The position numbers were made by a program, and so were the translations under genes. From contig JAGVSM010001222.1 in assembly GCA_022494885.1 (NCBI GenBank), positions 62,001 through 126,000 of the forward strand: a DNA stretch of 64,000 nt. The letters are read 5' to 3'. This document shows positions 44,161 through 54,740 of the stretch, in pieces. A model generated the notes under the pieces. That model had not been told where the DNA came from. It ran no database searches and worked only from the letters and a program-made list of their open reading frames with translations. Position 1 is the first letter of the stretch. Each line of letters starts with the position of its first letter. The DNA is from Micrasema longulum. Lineage: Eukaryota; Arthropoda; Insecta; Trichoptera; Brachycentridae.

Positions 44161-45192
44161 TAGGTAACTACCGTATAGCAATCCATTTTTAATGATTAAC
44201 GATCTCAGTGTGTTTGCGATATCCTACTTCCACATAATATACGTTTACATCTACTTTGTATTTTACATGCAGTCGGTGCATTTATAATCAATCATGCGGG
44301 TAAGGTAATCGATCGATTAAATACTCAGGAATTCATTTGATTGCGCCAAGAATAAAACACAATTTTCGTGTAATTTCGCATAACTATGTGAACCAAAATT
44401 GCAGTAATTTCCATTTATAATTGACGAAATGATATTTTCCGAGGAGAGGTAGAGGTAACTAATTATGTATTAAACGTGATGATTCTTCATTTATATTATT
44501 AATAAAATATATAATATCAGTTTCTTATTCATGGGCACATTTTTTTTTTTTTAAATCTTTAAATAAAACACACACATATTCTTATTTGTGCTCCAATAAT
44601 AACAATGTAGGTACATGTATTTCATTTATAAGTTGTTTAACACATATTTCCGACCCTTCTGTTAGAAAATTGTTTTTCTTCTTCATAAATGTTTTTTTCC
44701 AATATCATAATATTATTTTACCGCCTTATATAAAATATCCTCAAAATTAACATATTCTGTTGAAACTACCGTTAAATTAAACTGTAAAGAAAACTGGCAA
44801 GTTAATTAATTTATTGATAATAAATTACAGTAAAATTATACATATATGTAGTACAACAAATACAATAACATTATGAAAACATTACAGATTCATATTTAAA
44901 CTCTAACCGAGGCAGTTTTTTTTCAGCTTTAGAAAAATATACGAGTACTTTAGGACTTGAAATGATCTAGGAAAACTAATGTTTATTTTTTATTATTGAA
45001 AAGTAAAACAAAAAGGGGCATAAACGGGCATAGCCTTAAATGCATTAAAAACCCAAAGTACAACATGGTCCTTCGTTCTTCATGCACTTATGTCATTCTT
45101 ACAGCTTTCTTGAGAATAGAGAAAAAAATACATACTATTCTCTTTTATACTTCAAGATAAATATGAATTTGTATGCAGTAAAGGATAGATAC
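44161..45192. other. unassigned AT-rich DNA
   Basis: No supported feature apart from poly-T at about 44550. Confidence 0.35.
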
Positions 45193-45986
45193 CAGAGGCG
45201 AATGGTGATTTTATTTACAGGTAAGCTATAAAAAATATCATATATTTGTCCCTACATAGGAGGTACATAATATAATGTAAGTAATATGTCCTATAAATTA
45301 ATATTTGTCTGTGGTTCTGTGTGATACAACAACTCTCATCCATGAAATCAACTCAAACGACGTAACTTCGTGATATATTATATTATATAGATATATTATC
45401 CATTACTTTAATACATAATTTATTAAAAATTAAATAAAAAATACCACTATGAATTCAGTCGATATTAGGTATTCAATTGAAATGTCAACTGGCCGAATTG
45501 TTTTAGTAATTAAAAGTGTTAAAAACGGTCGCGTGGAGCGCTGTATGTCCTGCAATATGACGCACGAAAGTAATTATGGTCTTATGTCAAAAGTGCCATT
45601 TTAAAGAAAAATAGCCCTTAAGAAACAATGTTTGAAATACTGTTTTCCAAATCAAGAATCTTCAAATAATTTGTGTAATCTGCAAGTTTAATCTAGGAGA
45701 AAAACCCGCACTGGGGTTAAGACATTCAAAATATAGTATACTTATTTGTATGAAAAAATAAGTTGGAATAATCGGCTAGTTTCTTGGCTCACCGCAGGCG
45801 CTGGGCGCGCTTTATTAAAAATTATATTTATATTAGGATAAAAATACAAACGGTGGAAATGATTAAAAATAAATGTTAATTATTTATTTGTTTTTCTGTA
45901 AATAAAGTTACAATAAAACATGATTATGGTTGGTCAAATATAATGGGAAGCTGCGCATAATCGTTTCTATATACGGTTCGCCCCTG
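45193..45986 (+). mobile_element. hAT-B element with perfect 8-bp target duplication
   Basis: It starts CAGAGGCGAATGGTGAT and ends ATACGGTTCGCCCCTG, so both termini read CAGRGGCGAA from outside. The flanks are atagatac (45185-45192) and atagatac (45987-45994), a perfect 8-bp duplication. This combination identifies a hAT. At 794 bp without a transposase frame it is non-autonomous. Related copies are 57814-58571 (inverted) and 37168-38680. Confidence 0.92.
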
Positions 45987-45994
45987 ATAGATAC

Positions 45995-47544
45995 ATATAT
46001 ACAGAACTGTGTATTTAGTTTATAATACTCGTATAATGTGTTGAATACCCAATGACTTAACTGAAAAAATAGTAATTCCTGCCTCGATACAGGGCTAACT
46101 AGTGAGGCAGGTAATTAAGAAATAAGTTTCATTCAACCTTTGAAAATAGTTTTTCATAGTATTAAAGTTTTTCAGATAAATAATGTCACTGACAGCTGCA
46201 AGCGCCGCAAGCTAGTGTCGTGTCTATGGTAAAGAGTTTCAAAGACATATATATGAACGAAGGGAATATGTGCATTTATGTCTTACATGACTTTTTTAAT
46301 GTGTCGCGGGGTTCATAGCCCATTGATCGATGACCAACACCGATGAAGCAAATCAACATTTTATATTGAATATAATACATTACACTCTTCAAGACTAACA
46401 GTATTGTACATAAAACGTCTGTCTACGTCAGAGCAACGTCCTGCAGACATACCAAGGAACGTGGCCTATAAAGATACCACAGGGCATCGTAACGTCCAGT
46501 CAGCTCAGACAAGTCAGCCCAACCAAGTCAACCCGGTCGTGCAACAAATCAGCTCCAACGTGTAGTTCGGGTGCAGCCAGTCCAACTCCTCGTCGCCGTA
46601 ACACTCGCGCGACACAAAACAATTCATGATTTATTCACTATAAAATGTATACAATGTGGAACACCAACCTTGTCTCTGCTGGGCTTTAAACCCTATACAA
46701 AAAGCAATATAAATATGTGACTAACATTTGTTATTGTGATGTTTGTATCCTATGTTCGCAGTGAGATAGTCGCAATTTTTCGTGTGAGGAGAAAGTCGGA
46801 TAAGAACCCCACGAGGGAAAGCGAGCTACATAACGTAATGTACATGAATATTATAGGACTCGGGTGTCAGCGATGCGGGAATTTGTATCCAGATGTCCAG
46901 ATAAGAATGACGACTTTACAAACAAGCGCGCCAAATTTCAAACAAAATTAATTATTTGTAATCTTTAGATCCAGATTTAATAATTTTGATTTGAAATCGG
47001 TTAGGCAAGCCCGGCTTTTGGGCTTCTATGGTAATACCGCCACTGGTAGATATACCTGTTTGTTTGAATTGTCTTTGTATTAAGTTCTTGTTTTATGAAA
47101 CTATGGGACCTTAATTGGGTTATTAAAGCGGAATATTTCTTAGTCGCCATTAATTTGGGTCCGCCATGTTGGCTATTTTTGAAGTCTATCGTACAGCATA
47201 CGGCATTACCGCATCCATAATTTAGCTGGCCATTGTGGGTCTGTTGGTTGGTAGCGGTTCCGTCAGAACATTGCAATTTAGAATGATTTGCCGTAATGAC
47301 GGTCCTCCGCGGCCAGAAAGCGGATTGAGCATAATGAAGCGAACAATTTGCATATATTAGTTGCATCACATGAGTGCCGCCCCCGGCCCATCTTGCCGCC
47401 CCCGGCCTCGCTTTGCCGCCCTGACTCCTCGCCGCCCGCTTGCCGCCCTACTGGCCCAGTATGTATGTATCTACTCGCACCCGTTGTGTCACGAGAGAGA
47501 ACCATGATAGCGATATATCGATCTTCACGTAATACTTACAATAT
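45995..47544. other. unassigned DNA including GC-rich blocks, possibly single-copy
   Basis: 46430-46620 is GC-richer and repeats cagtcagctcagacaagtca-type words. 47365-47465 is a C/G-rich block with repeated ttgccgccc. Frames at 46736-46951 and on both strands at 47001-47505 lack recognised domains. This is the best candidate in the window for a host promoter or first exon, or an unrecognised LTR, but I cannot support either. Confidence 0.35.
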
Positions 47545-47640
47545 CAGTATCATCATCATTCCTTTTCTGCACGTTGGCGTTGTGATATATGGCACTGCAT
47601 TGGTTCGCAAACTGCAGCGTTTCAGAATATCGACGATATA
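47545..47640 (-). mobile_element. SINE-A tail fragment, antisense
   Basis: tatcatcatcattccttttc, tgcacgttggcgttgtgata, ggcactgcattggttcgcaa are the inverted 3' end of SINE-A. Confidence 0.7.
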
Positions 47641-47739
47641 AGAAAAAAATATATATTTATTTTCTATTTAATTTTTTAAAGACATAGGATGCGGTGGAAA
47701 TGCAATTACTAAGCTTCATGTAGCCAACTTTTTTTTAAA

Positions 47740-48430
47740 AATTATTTTATTTATTTTACAGAAACAAACAGTCGACAATGATTTAATAATAATAAAAAAA
47801 ATACGGTGTAAAGAGAGACCAGCGAAGTTTCTAAATAAAAACTATACATATTAAATTGTGGTACAACAAAAGGGTGTGTTTATGTGTATTCGTGTGGGAT
47901 TAAGTGTTTAGGTGTGTGTAGGTGTGCGCATCATTAAATAGCAAGTGGGATCGTATCGCAGCCAGAAAGAGAGTCTTAATTTATTTAAAAATAAATTAAG
48001 GGGCGTGTTAAATATATCAATAGACGAAAAGAAAGCATTATAGTTAGAGCAAGAACGATAGAGGAAAGAGTGTTGTGCATAGTTAGTGATACAGATTGGC
48101 AAATGGAATAAATACTTATTTCTTGTCAGGCGAAAGGGGACATTGAGATTAATTTTGGAGAGTAGGTTAAAAGAGTCAACTATATTATTTAATAATTTAT
48201 ATAAATAGCATAATTCAGATATAGTGCTTCTATTTTTAAGGGTAAATAATCCATTTTGTTTAGCAGGTTGATTGTAATTGCAAAGCGTTTTATTGTTTTT
48301 ATAATCTAGGTATTTTTAAAATTTTCATCGAACATTTTTAATCCTTTCTATGTTTGTTATGTATTGAGGGCTCCAGACAACGGAAGCAAACTCCAAGTCA
48401 CTGCGTACGAAAGTGTTGTATACAGTTTTC
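47740..48430 (-). pseudogene. Jockey-type LINE C-terminal region, antisense
   Basis: The minus strand encodes NTFVRSDLEFASVVWSPQYI, TNIERIKN, then SELCYLYKLLNNIVDSFNLL, INLNVPFRLTRNKYLFHLPI and FNTPLNLFLNKLRLSFWLRY. This is the order of the Jockey pol C-terminus (compare YASVVWSPLY at 8330 and LPFRVPSRPTRQN at 12040). The region 48102-47908 is still an open frame; upstream there is a frameshift near 48325. The plus-strand start is an A/T-rich reversed tail. Confidence 0.85.
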
Positions 48431-48689
48431 AATGTGTTTGGTTAGTTTATTAAGAATCTCGTATTTAAATAATGTAAGAATTGCGCTAAAATATTAGGTA
48501 AACGAGTGTATAAGATATTTTTTTTATTGATTCTAAAACACAAAAAAAACTTTCATTGGTTCTTTTATAAAGTTGCTACACCTAGCGTAGGAATTTTCCC
48601 CTTGCCACCGTCAAAACTATTTCTTAATTATTGTACGTCTTCTGTATTTGGGTGGTTGAAGAACACAGATTTGTGTGTAAAATAGAGCC

Positions 48690-48970
48690 AGATGCTGGTA
48701 GTAGAGTGGTTGGCACGTTAGCCTACCATGCTTGAGGTCCTGGGCTCAGTTCTTGGAAGTACTACGTCACGATTCATGTTTATTTGTTCGTGGCCGTTGA
48801 AATTTGTGGAGAACAATTTCACGAATCTTGCAGTCACAACAACCAAGACCAAACACTTCGTGTTTTTCTACGAACGTCATGTGGAGTTTATTTTTTAAAT
48901 TTATGCATAAAAAACATTTCTCCACAATATCCATATTGATTTTGAAAATACTATTAATTATTAGTTTTTA
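48690..48970 (+). mobile_element. SINE-D, left part
   Basis: The head gtagagtggttggcacgtta, gcctaccatgcttgaggtcc, tgggctcagttcttgg is tRNA-like. The body has acgattcatgtttatttg, aatcttgcagtcacaac and ccacaatatccatattgatt, tttgaaaatactattaat. These body words recur in order at 62985-63230. Confidence 0.65.
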
Positions 48971-48989
48971 GTATATTTTTTTATTGAGA

Positions 48990-49325
48990 AATATTTTTCG
49001 ACAAAGTAATTATAAAGTTATAAATGTTTTGTGCATACATAGTTAATCATAACGTTTCTCACTCTCTAATAAAGTGAAAAACTCGTGTAAAGATAAGGAG
49101 TTCGTTTCACATTAATTTTTATATTTATATGTATACATATGTATGTTTTATTTTATTTGCATTTTATTTTTACTATATAGAACAGATTCTTTAAAATTAG
49201 TTATTATATTATAAAATATACACAATTTTTTACTGTATGGAGTTCAGGATAGGGTGGGTCTCATGTGTTTTTAAATTTATATTTAAATGTTTTAAAATTT
49301 TCTATTGATTTAAAAATTTCCGGAT
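48990..49325 (-). mobile_element. LINE 3' UTR fragment inserted in SINE-D
   Basis: ctaataaagtgaaaaactcgtg and tactgtatggagttcaggat match 10278-10380, the 3' UTR of an antisense LINE. After it, ccattccatatatttttatc (49335) matches ccatttcatatatttttatc (63239), which in the other SINE-D copy lies directly next to the left part. Confidence 0.55.
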
Positions 49326-49578
49326 TCTAAAACCATTCCATATATTTTTATCGGTATTCGTAGTATTGAGATTCCTGAATATTCGGACTTTATTTGTTTA
49401 TTTAATAAATAATTCCATTAATTATTAAACACCTATTAATTGAAAATAAATTGTTTATATTCTAAGCAGATACACAATGCGTTGTATTATAACTTTCAGG
49501 AAGGTAGGTACTCAATTTTTGTTTTATGAAAAAGGTAGTACAGAAGCATTTCAAAAATAATTTTATAACTGAAATGTA
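49326..49578. other. SINE-D right remnant and unassigned DNA
   Basis: 49326-49360 completes SINE-D. The remainder up to the Tc1 element shows nothing recognisable. Confidence 0.4.
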
Positions 49579-49940
49579 CACCGCAAGACAAATAAATTTA
49601 CGAGTTCTCAAAAAAAACTAAAATTGACATATAATGAATTATTCTTGATATTTAATTAGTTTTTTTTATATTGTTTGACATATGTGATGACTACTCGTTA
49701 TTTTAAGGTTAAAATAAAAAATCTTACTCATGAATTGTACTTAGAAATTGCCATTATATATCAGGTGTCAGATTACCCGAACCTTAGAGACCCATAACGG
49801 TTCATTTATGGTCGAGTGTTTGTGATGGAATAATAAAAGACATGTTATTTTTTAATTCATATTTAAGAAGTAGGTTCTTATCGCTTTATTTTAAATTAAA
49901 GTATTTTACATTTAAACATATTTGTAACATTTAAAAATAT

Positions 49941-51081
49941 TTAGTACTTAGTGAATTCACCTTTATTTTTTATAACATGTAAAATTCTATTATTTAGAGA
50001 AGCGTAAAGCGAATCTAAAATTTCTGATGTTTTTTCTTCTTCCCAAACTTGAATTAAGTTTTTTTTTAATTCCTCAATGTTTTTTGATTTTTTTTTTTCC
50101 CGACTTTTTTTTTCATAATCGCCCATAAATTTTCTATCGGGTTCAAATCAGGGCTATTCCCGGGCCACGTCAACGATTTTAAGCCAATTTTCTCCATGAA
50201 TTCATTGATCTATAAAAAAACAATAAATTATTTATCATGTGGTCACAAAATGCATTTAAAAATATATATATTTGTACTCACAGTGCAGGCTCTATGGCAC
50301 GGCGCAGAATCGTCCTGAAAAATTGGGTCCGCGGTATACTGCGTAATGTCCTCGATTGTTGGAATAATATGTTTTTTTAACACTTTTTTGTACTTAATGG
50401 CATTCATCGTACCCTGTACAAAATTTAGATGTCCTAAACCGTATGCTGTCATGCACCCCCAAATCATCACGTAGGGTGAATGTTTAACGGTTCGAGTGAC
50501 GCACGACGGATGATATCTTTCCCCACGTTTTCGTCGAACTATCTTTCTGCCGTCTGGACCAAAAAGGTTGAATTTTGATTCATCAGAGAAAACAACATTT
50601 TACCAATCCTCCAAGGTCCAATTCTGGTGCTCTTTCGCCCAATCCAGTCTAGCCTACTTCATTTTGTCCGTGAGTAATGGTTTCTTTGCGGGACTCCGTG
50701 CTTGGAAACCATGCTCCAACAGCCGCCTGGACACTGTTTTTACTGAAAATGTTGATGTGCTGGTAGACTGCACCTCTGCGTGTATTTCAGGTGCCGTTAA
50801 AATCGATCGCGCATAACAATTTTTTTTATTAAGCGATCATCTCGGGCAGATGTCACGCGCCCCCGTCCGCTTCCTTTTTTCCGTTCTATGGATCCAGTTT
50901 CTTGGTTTTTTTTAAATAAAAACCTCACTGCACCTTCTGAATACCCAACTCGACGAGATATTTCACAATTAGATATGTTTTCTTGCGACAGTGTGATTAT
51001 TTTGGATTTTATCGCAATCGACATTTGCTTTGCACTTTCCATGATTGTTGTGTTATGTTCACTCAAACGCAGGTAAAACAA
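49941..51081 (-). pseudogene. Tc1-type DD34E transposase, decayed, with one intron
   Basis: The N-terminal part (51081-50797) has helix-turn-helix character: KSKIITLSQENISNCEISRR and VGYSEGAVRFLFKK, then a GRGR hook-like GSGRGRVTSA. The central part carries LLTDKMK, RLDWAKEHQNWTLEDW and VVFSDESKFNLFGPDGR (first catalytic Asp at 50582-50584). Then come MMIWGCMTAYGLGHL and FQDDSAPCHRACT (second Asp at 50309-50311). A 72-bp GT-AG interval follows, then INEFMEKIGLKSLTWPGNSP and NPIENLW (Glu at 50132-50134). Removing the interval leaves exactly 34 residues between the second Asp and the Glu. Two stops (50654-50656, 50600-50602) and two poly-A frameshifts (near 50825 and 50070-50115) inactivate it. 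It catalysed cut-and-paste transposition in its active ancestor. Confidence 0.93.
50210..50281 (-). other. predicted spliceosomal intron in Tc1 transposase
   Basis: On the minus strand the interval begins gtgagtacaaa and ends ttgtttttttatag. It is AT-rich, 72 bp long and sits in phase 0 between ACT (Thr) and ATC (Ile). It contains in-frame stops if retained. The donor GTGAGT and the T-rich stretch before AG are textbook splice signals. Its exact removal restores DD34E spacing. Confidence 0.8.
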
Positions 51082-51299
51082 GACTGTTGAGACATTTTAA
51101 AATGTAAATATTGTAGAAAGGTGACACATAGTGTCCTTAATTTATTAAACAAAAGAAAGAGGTATCGATAAAGGATTTCTTAGAAAAAGGGTTCAGTAAA
51201 GTCAAGGTAGCAGGTAAACTCGTAATTTTTTTTGTCTTGCGGTGTATATAATTTACGACAGAAAACATAATGTCTTACTAGATGTACAGACTCTACGTG

Positions 51300-51660
51300 C
51301 ACAAAGGAATTAAGAGAAAACGCGGACTTCATATTAATGCATTTAGGTATTATTTTCTCCCTGGATTATGGCACTAGAGAAATGGTTATTTTACATACTA
51401 TAGATATTTATCATTGGCGTGTCTCTGGCGTTTTGCTTTTTAAATAAATTGTTTCTTATGGGCGCTAGGACCATCCAAAAACCCCCCGTCTTCAGACGTA
51501 AAACGGAAAGGTACCGACATAAAAAATCATACTGATGTTCTTTCTCAAAACAAAACAAAATCCGTTCAGTTTTGGTGTGCGGAAATCGGGACAACGGAAC
51601 GTCGATTTTGTATATTTTAGTTAGGAATAATCAGTCCGACGTGCAGTCGAGAGGCGTTTG
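51300..51660 (+). repeat. R2 repeat, plus-strand copy
   Basis: tctccctggattatggcact, atgggcgctaggaccatcca, cgtcttcagacgtaaaac, ggtaccgacataaaaaatca, tcagttttggtgtgcggaaa, taggaataatcagtccgacg match R2 in order. It lies 56 bp beyond the Tc1 element. Confidence 0.75.
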
Positions 51661-51963
51661 CGAGAGAGTAACGGAAAAAACAATGTTTGAACATCTATTT
51701 ATTAAAATTTTAACTCTTAACGGAGTCTTATAAAACGTTACCCTCCCGGGACCGGAATAAATGGAGGTGTATCATACTTCCAATACCTGATATTACTGGA
51801 GATCAGGGCGCTCAGCAGCTCAGCATTGAGCAAGATGATGAGGAAGAAGGCTCCATAAACATATTCTTCAGTTAGCATAAGTAATGTAATGACGATAGGT
51901 TACGTTTTTTTTAGTTTTGGTATTAAAATTATAAAGTAGGCACTTATGTAAACAAGTATTATT
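51661..51963. other. unassigned DNA
   Basis: No supported feature is seen. Confidence 0.3.
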
Positions 51964-51965
51964 GT

Positions 51966-52202
51966 CGGCCTCCCTACCATGCAAGAGGTCTCGGGCTCGA
52001 TTCCCGACATGGTTGATATGAAATATTTATCGAAAGGGGTGTTTTCACACTAAAATATTTCATTGTCCCTGGACTGGTACCTGAAGCGTAGGACTGATCA
52101 TCTGACCTTCATGTAACAAAAATGATCGAGATATACCGCGATTGATCTACCAATGCAGTGCCCTATGCGTTTTAAGGTGCGGAAATTGAATGATGATGAT
52201 GT
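51966..52202 (+). mobile_element. SINE-A, 5' head partly deleted
   Basis: cggcctccctaccatgcaag, ggtctcgggctcgattcccg, catggttgatatgaaatatt, ctggactggtacctgaagcg, ccttcatgtaacaaaaatga, gtgcggaaattgaatgatga. The A-box region is deleted (about 20 bp); the rest is full length with the gatgat tail. Confidence 0.88.
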
Positions 52203-52239
52203 ACATAGATACCGCGCATTAGATAGTCTAAAAAAATAA

Positions 52240-52565
52240 TATAATAGGCCAGAAACCAGAAACAACCAAACTGAAGCCGACTAAACTACTCATAAATGAG
52301 TGGTTTTTTGTTTTGGCGCCGATTTAAATTAAATTATCCCGTATTGTGTCATTTGTAAGTAGTGTCTAAATACTGCTGGGATCAAAGGGGAATAGGATGA
52401 GATCACATTTCATGTGTTAGTAGCGAATTCACAAATAATATTATTTCAGAATTCGATTATTTTACCGTCTGTCGGATTGTAAAATAAAACAGGGTAGACA
52501 TTTTGTTAGTATTGCCAGGGTAGTCAATTTTTTTATCCGGCTTTCTATTTAAAAAAATGTTTAAT
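52240..52565 (+). pseudogene. THAP-like first exon, decayed copy
   Basis: It aligns with 53362-53700 over about 325 bp: ggccagaaaccagaaacaac, aatactgctgggatcaaagg, ggatgagatcacatttcatg, tgttagtagcgaa, ttgccagggtagtcaa. The start codon is changed (atc) and a stop and small indel interrupt CVIC ... NTAGIKGE ... DEITFHVLVAN. It is clearly a copy of the same unit but no longer coding. Confidence 0.6.
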
Positions 52566-53361
52566 ATTAAACAGTATTGATTTACTTAATTACTAAACGA
52601 TTATTTAATCTTTTTTTCCGTTTACCTAATAAAAGTACCCTTTTTATCGTGCAGGCAATAAAATATTTTTTGTGATAACAGAACATTACACAAAATTATC
52701 TTATATTTGCATCATGATCATATATTGTTCGCGATCAGGTAACACTACGCGGCCACTTCACGCATGCGCGCAAGCGGGATGTCAGACTTTTGGACACAGT
52801 GCGATGTACGCAAACATGATTCTACGCGCCTTCTGGTATATTATAATTCTATGTCTGAAAACTTAGTTTTTATTCGTTATGTACCATAATGGCATCGTTT
52901 ATATAAACCGTTTATTCATAAGATTTATTCAAAGCGAGTTAAACACGACATTATTCTGTAAAGCTCGGTGCTCCGCCCCTTCCCTGCGGCCCTGGGCGGC
53001 TTCGGGGCCCCTATTTTTACGTGCGTTTATTTCTTTTCGTAAAACATGAATAAATTTATCCTAAATATCAGTACCGGTCTACGAGTATGTAGATTACGTC
53101 CATTTATTGATCGCATAGTCGGGGTCAGGGATTGTATTAACTTATGGAACATAGTTATCTTAATTAATATTCATTAAAATAACAACAACTTTTAAAATGA
53201 CAATGTTTGTTATCAAGTGTCATTATATTATTTTGTTATTTGCAATTATCTGCATAGTACGAATTTACTCGCAAACGAGTAGGGGCGTATTATTTTAAAA
53301 AATAATACGCAATTAATTTTAATTGAGGTTTGCTAAATAAATCAAATGTTATCACCATAGA
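52566..53361. other. unassigned DNA with GC-rich patches
   Basis: 52738-52830 (acgcggccacttcacgcatg, cgcgcaagcggg) and 52960-53015 (tgctccgccccttccctgcg, gccctgggcggcttcggggc) are GC outliers. No gene is recognised. Confidence 0.35.
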
Positions 53362-53700
53362 ATTAAGAATAGTCCAGAAACCACATACGCACATCAAACA
53401 GAAGGAGTCTAAACTACTCTTTATGGAGTATTTTTACGTTTTGACCATTAGTACGCAACTCCCGATTTGAAATCAACTATGCCAAGTTGTGTCGTTTTAA
53501 AGTGTAGAAATACTGCTGGGTTAAAGAAGAAACAGGATGAGATCACATTTCATGTGTTAGTAGCAAATGCATGTGTAAGTAGCAAATGCATAACTTAAAA
53601 ATTTAAATATTTTCCATCTGCCAGATTGTCAATGAAAACAAAATGGACATTTTGTTAATGTTGCCAGGGTAGTCAAATTTTTTACTATACTTTGCTCATC
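53362..53700 (+). pseudogene. THAP-like zinc-finger first exon unit
   Basis: The ATG at 53479 opens a 39-codon frame beginning MPSCVVLKCRNTAG and continuing DEITFH at codons 20-25. C4 and C9 give the C-X4-C half of the C2CH THAP zinc finger, and ITFH corresponds to the conserved '(I/S)xFHxFP' region. Homology to THAP stops at the His, followed by gtgttagtag, which could be a splice donor. The rest of the domain (second Cys/His pair, AVPTF) is absent, so this is at most an exon 1. About 115 bp of repeated upstream DNA may be promoter or 5' UTR. A 20-bp tandem duplication follows at 53551-53592. Confidence 0.55.
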
Positions 53701-54740
53701 TAATGAGAGAACTATAGAAAATTGGACCTCTCGGATTAAACAACGCCGTAGTGTACATTTGACCGGCATTGTCTTTAAAACATGATGGCATCAAATATTA
53801 TTTTACATGACATAAAAATATCCGCTTTATGTAAAATAAAATTTGTTTTATTTTTTAAGTTCAAAGTTCATTAATTTAATTATTGACAAAGCGAAGAAAA
53901 CTGTCAAAAGTCGGAATAATCCTCGTGCGTACATGAGAAGATGTATGCATGTTGAGGAAGCGTGGTCTGTACCCACGAAAATACAGATTAAAGTGGAGTT
54001 ATATCATCTCTGCTGAGGAAACGTCGTAATGGTTGGTTAGTATTTTGTGTAAAAACAGAAATACGACCACTTAATTTATTAAATAATTTTCACTATTTTT
54101 ATCTTTGTTTGAACATTTAAATTCCTTCAAGGACGTGACATTCAATTTATGTTTTTTTTTCTTTTATTTGGATATACGAAATCAAACAAAATAAAGAATA
54201 GTTTACTGAAAGCGATGAAAGGAGCTTAGGATCTACACTAAGCAGTATAGGCACGACAACGCCAAACGTTATGTTCGGGGCTCGCGGTCGAAACGCCGAA
54301 TTATTTTTATTCACTAAAAAAGTTGTTTATTACGACTTAAGTACACCGAATGGACACCAAATCACGTTACGTTTGTATGATAAGTGATAACACGTATCCG
54401 TGGAGCGGAGCAGACGGGCAGTAAGACGGTAGTCCGATAGGAAAATACAGCGGATAGCACGTATTTGTAGGCCATTTGCTTTGCTTCGATATTTTTAATT
54501 ATAAATAGAAAAAACGTGAGAAATCTCACAAAAAAAACTTATGACATGTTATCTCATTCCTTTGAAGTATATTTCTATGTTTTTTTAAATAAAAAAACAC
54601 CACGAAACAGGCCCAAAAAGCGGCTTTTTAACTGCGTCTATTTTGATCCACTTCGCCATTTGCGTTATTTTTTTAACCATCGGGATTTACGCGTTAATTT
54701 GCATGAGCTGACGACTGGTTAAAGTTGTCCACTGTCCAAA
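53701..54740. other. unassigned DNA
   Basis: 54220-54470 is GC-richer (gttcggggctcgcggtcg, ccgtggagcggagcagacgg) with no second copy here. The frame at 54516-54722 has no known motif. Confidence 0.3.

Larger units (their letters stand above)
49579..51244 (-). mobile_element. Tc1/mariner-superfamily transposon, complete ends
   Basis: The left TIR at 49579-49606 starts caccgcaagacaaa and ends ttacgagtt. The right TIR at 51217-51244 is its inverse with two mismatches in 28. Both ends are flanked by TA (49577-49578 and 51245-51246), the target dinucleotide of the superfamily. The 1666-bp length is typical for Tc1-like elements. The transposase is on the minus strand. Flanks have no other homology to each other. 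Confidence 0.95.

Noticed and set aside
47348..47641. 97-codon frame rich in Pro and Cys
   Set aside because: Its first half is the GC-rich block and its second half reads through an antisense SINE-A tail; no evidence of coding.
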